A stretch of DNA of 64,000 nucleotides from Brevibacterium epidermidis NBRC 14811 (GTDB lineage: Bacteria > Actinomycetota > Actinomycetes > Actinomycetales > Brevibacteriaceae): positions 372,001 through 436,000 of the forward strand of contig NZ_BCSJ01000015.1 of the NCBI RefSeq assembly GCF_001570805.1. Reading direction: 5' to 3'. Both the position numbers and the translations under genes were made by a program. Within the stretch, counting starts at the first letter, position 1; every line of letters starts with the position of its first letter. The notes beneath the pieces are model-generated. The model worked only from the letters and a program-made list of their open reading frames with translations, had not been told where the DNA came from and did not search any database. Below, piece by piece: positions 63,314 to 64,000 of the stretch.

Positions 63314-63519
63314 GCTCTTCGTATCGTTCGGACTCGTCGTTTCGGCGGAGATCGGCTGGGGAACCGGACGGCTCCGACCGATGCTGGGCTTCGGTGCTGC
63401 AGCCCCCAGTCTAATTCTCTTCCCCCAGGTGACGAATCCGCGCCCGCACCGATTCCCTGCGGTTCGCTCGCGTGCGATAGTGTTCGATCTGAGTCTTGAC
63501 AAGTTGAGGAGATTTACCC

Positions 63520-64000
63520 ATGGCCCTGCGCATGTCGTCCCTGTTCGTGCGAACCCAGAAGGAGGACCCGGTCGGCGCCGAGGTGGCCAGCCACAAACTG
63601 CTGCACCGTGCCGGATACATCCGCAGGTCAGCACCGGGAATCTACACGTGGCTGCCGCTGGGCCTGTCCGTGCTCGGCAAGATCGAGGCCATCGTGCGCG
63701 AAGAGATGGCGCTCGCCGGTTCCCAGGAAGTCCACTTCCCCGGTCTGCTGCCCGCCGATCCGTACAAGAAGTCCGGCCGCTGGGAGGCCTTCGGCCCCGA
63801 CCTCTTCCATCTCAAGGACCGCCGCGAGAACGACTACATCCTCGCTCCCACCCATGAGGAGGTCTTCACCCTCCTGGTCAAGGACCTCTACTCCTCGTAC
63901 AAAGACCTGCCGCTGTCGATCTACCAGATCCAGACGAAGTACCGCGACGAGGCCCGCCCCCGCGCCGGTCTGCTGCGCGGCCGCGAATTCATCATGAAGG
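63520..64000 (+). CDS. proS: Proline--tRNA ligase, N-terminal part (cut by window end)
   Basis: ProS charges tRNA-Pro. The visible 160 residues begin [20 protein letters not shown] and show the class II motif 1 region ([20 protein letters not shown]) and motif 2 ([19 protein letters not shown]), matching the bacterial-type enzyme. GTTGAGGAGATTTACCC is a good ribosome site. The editing and anticodon-binding domains lie beyond the window. Confidence 0.97.
   Translation, partial: MALRMSSLFVRTQKEDPVGAEVASHKLLHRAGYIRRSAPGIYTWLPLGLSVLGKIEAIVREEMALAGSQEVHFPGLLPADPYKKSGRWEAFGPDLFHLKDRRENDYILAPTHEEVFTLLVKDLYSSYKDLPLSIYQIQTKYRDEARPRAGLLRGREFIMK

Overview
The window is a high-GC actinobacterial chromosome segment. 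Gene content and order point to Micrococcales or a close relative, and Brevibacterium is my best guess. That genus call rests on the ectoine-type and betaine-type transporters and the general style of the genes, not on a search. No prophage, insertion sequence, CRISPR array or rRNA operon is visible. There is one tRNA gene, tRNA-Asn.

Most of the window is the conserved actinobacterial housekeeping backbone, read mainly on the + strand. In order it carries: leucine biosynthesis (a divergent IclR regulator and leuCD); murA-plsC-gpsA; a PEBP-like protein; ddl, a DUF3515 lipoprotein and thiL; a FakA-like DAK2 protein, recG and rsmD; coaD; yceD-rpmF-rnc; mutM; smc; ftsY; amtB; ffh-rpsP-khpA; rimM-trmD; rplS; two signal peptidases; rnhB-DUF2469-yraN-comM-dprA-xerC; rpsB-tsf; pyrH; frr-cdsA; rlmN; a DivIVA-like gene; dxr-rseP; ispG; a GNAT gene; and proS, cut by the window end. 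Many neighbours overlap by ATGA or sit 0-20 nt apart, so they form tight operons.

Several accessory insertions interrupt this backbone. The first is a minus-strand ABC transporter resembling the ectoine uptake system EhuBCDA, with a divergent GntR/FCD regulator and palindromic operators, placed between rsmD and coaD (13.5-17.8 kb). An MFS exporter is coupled to coaD. A PH-domain membrane protein and a BCCT betaine-type transporter lie between mutM and smc. A glutaryl-CoA-dehydrogenase-like gene sits beside two large hairpins before dxr. A serine hydrolase lies before ispG, and a Nudix/NrtR-like regulator with an S4 protein lies before proS. Two independent osmolyte-uptake systems within 12 kb suggest adaptation to salt or drying.

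The points most worth a second look are: a structured leader in front of rplS; a UUCG-capped hairpin inside the start of the first signal peptidase gene; a GlnR-like box in front of an amtB that lacks its usual glnK-glnD partners; a 13-codon mini-ORF coupled to a small membrane protein; an M23-M15 peptidase fusion; low-complexity inserts in conserved enzymes, some carrying a recurrent GCCGCCTCGGYGAGGG motif that also occurs between genes; and two long palindromes next to the acyl-CoA dehydrogenase.
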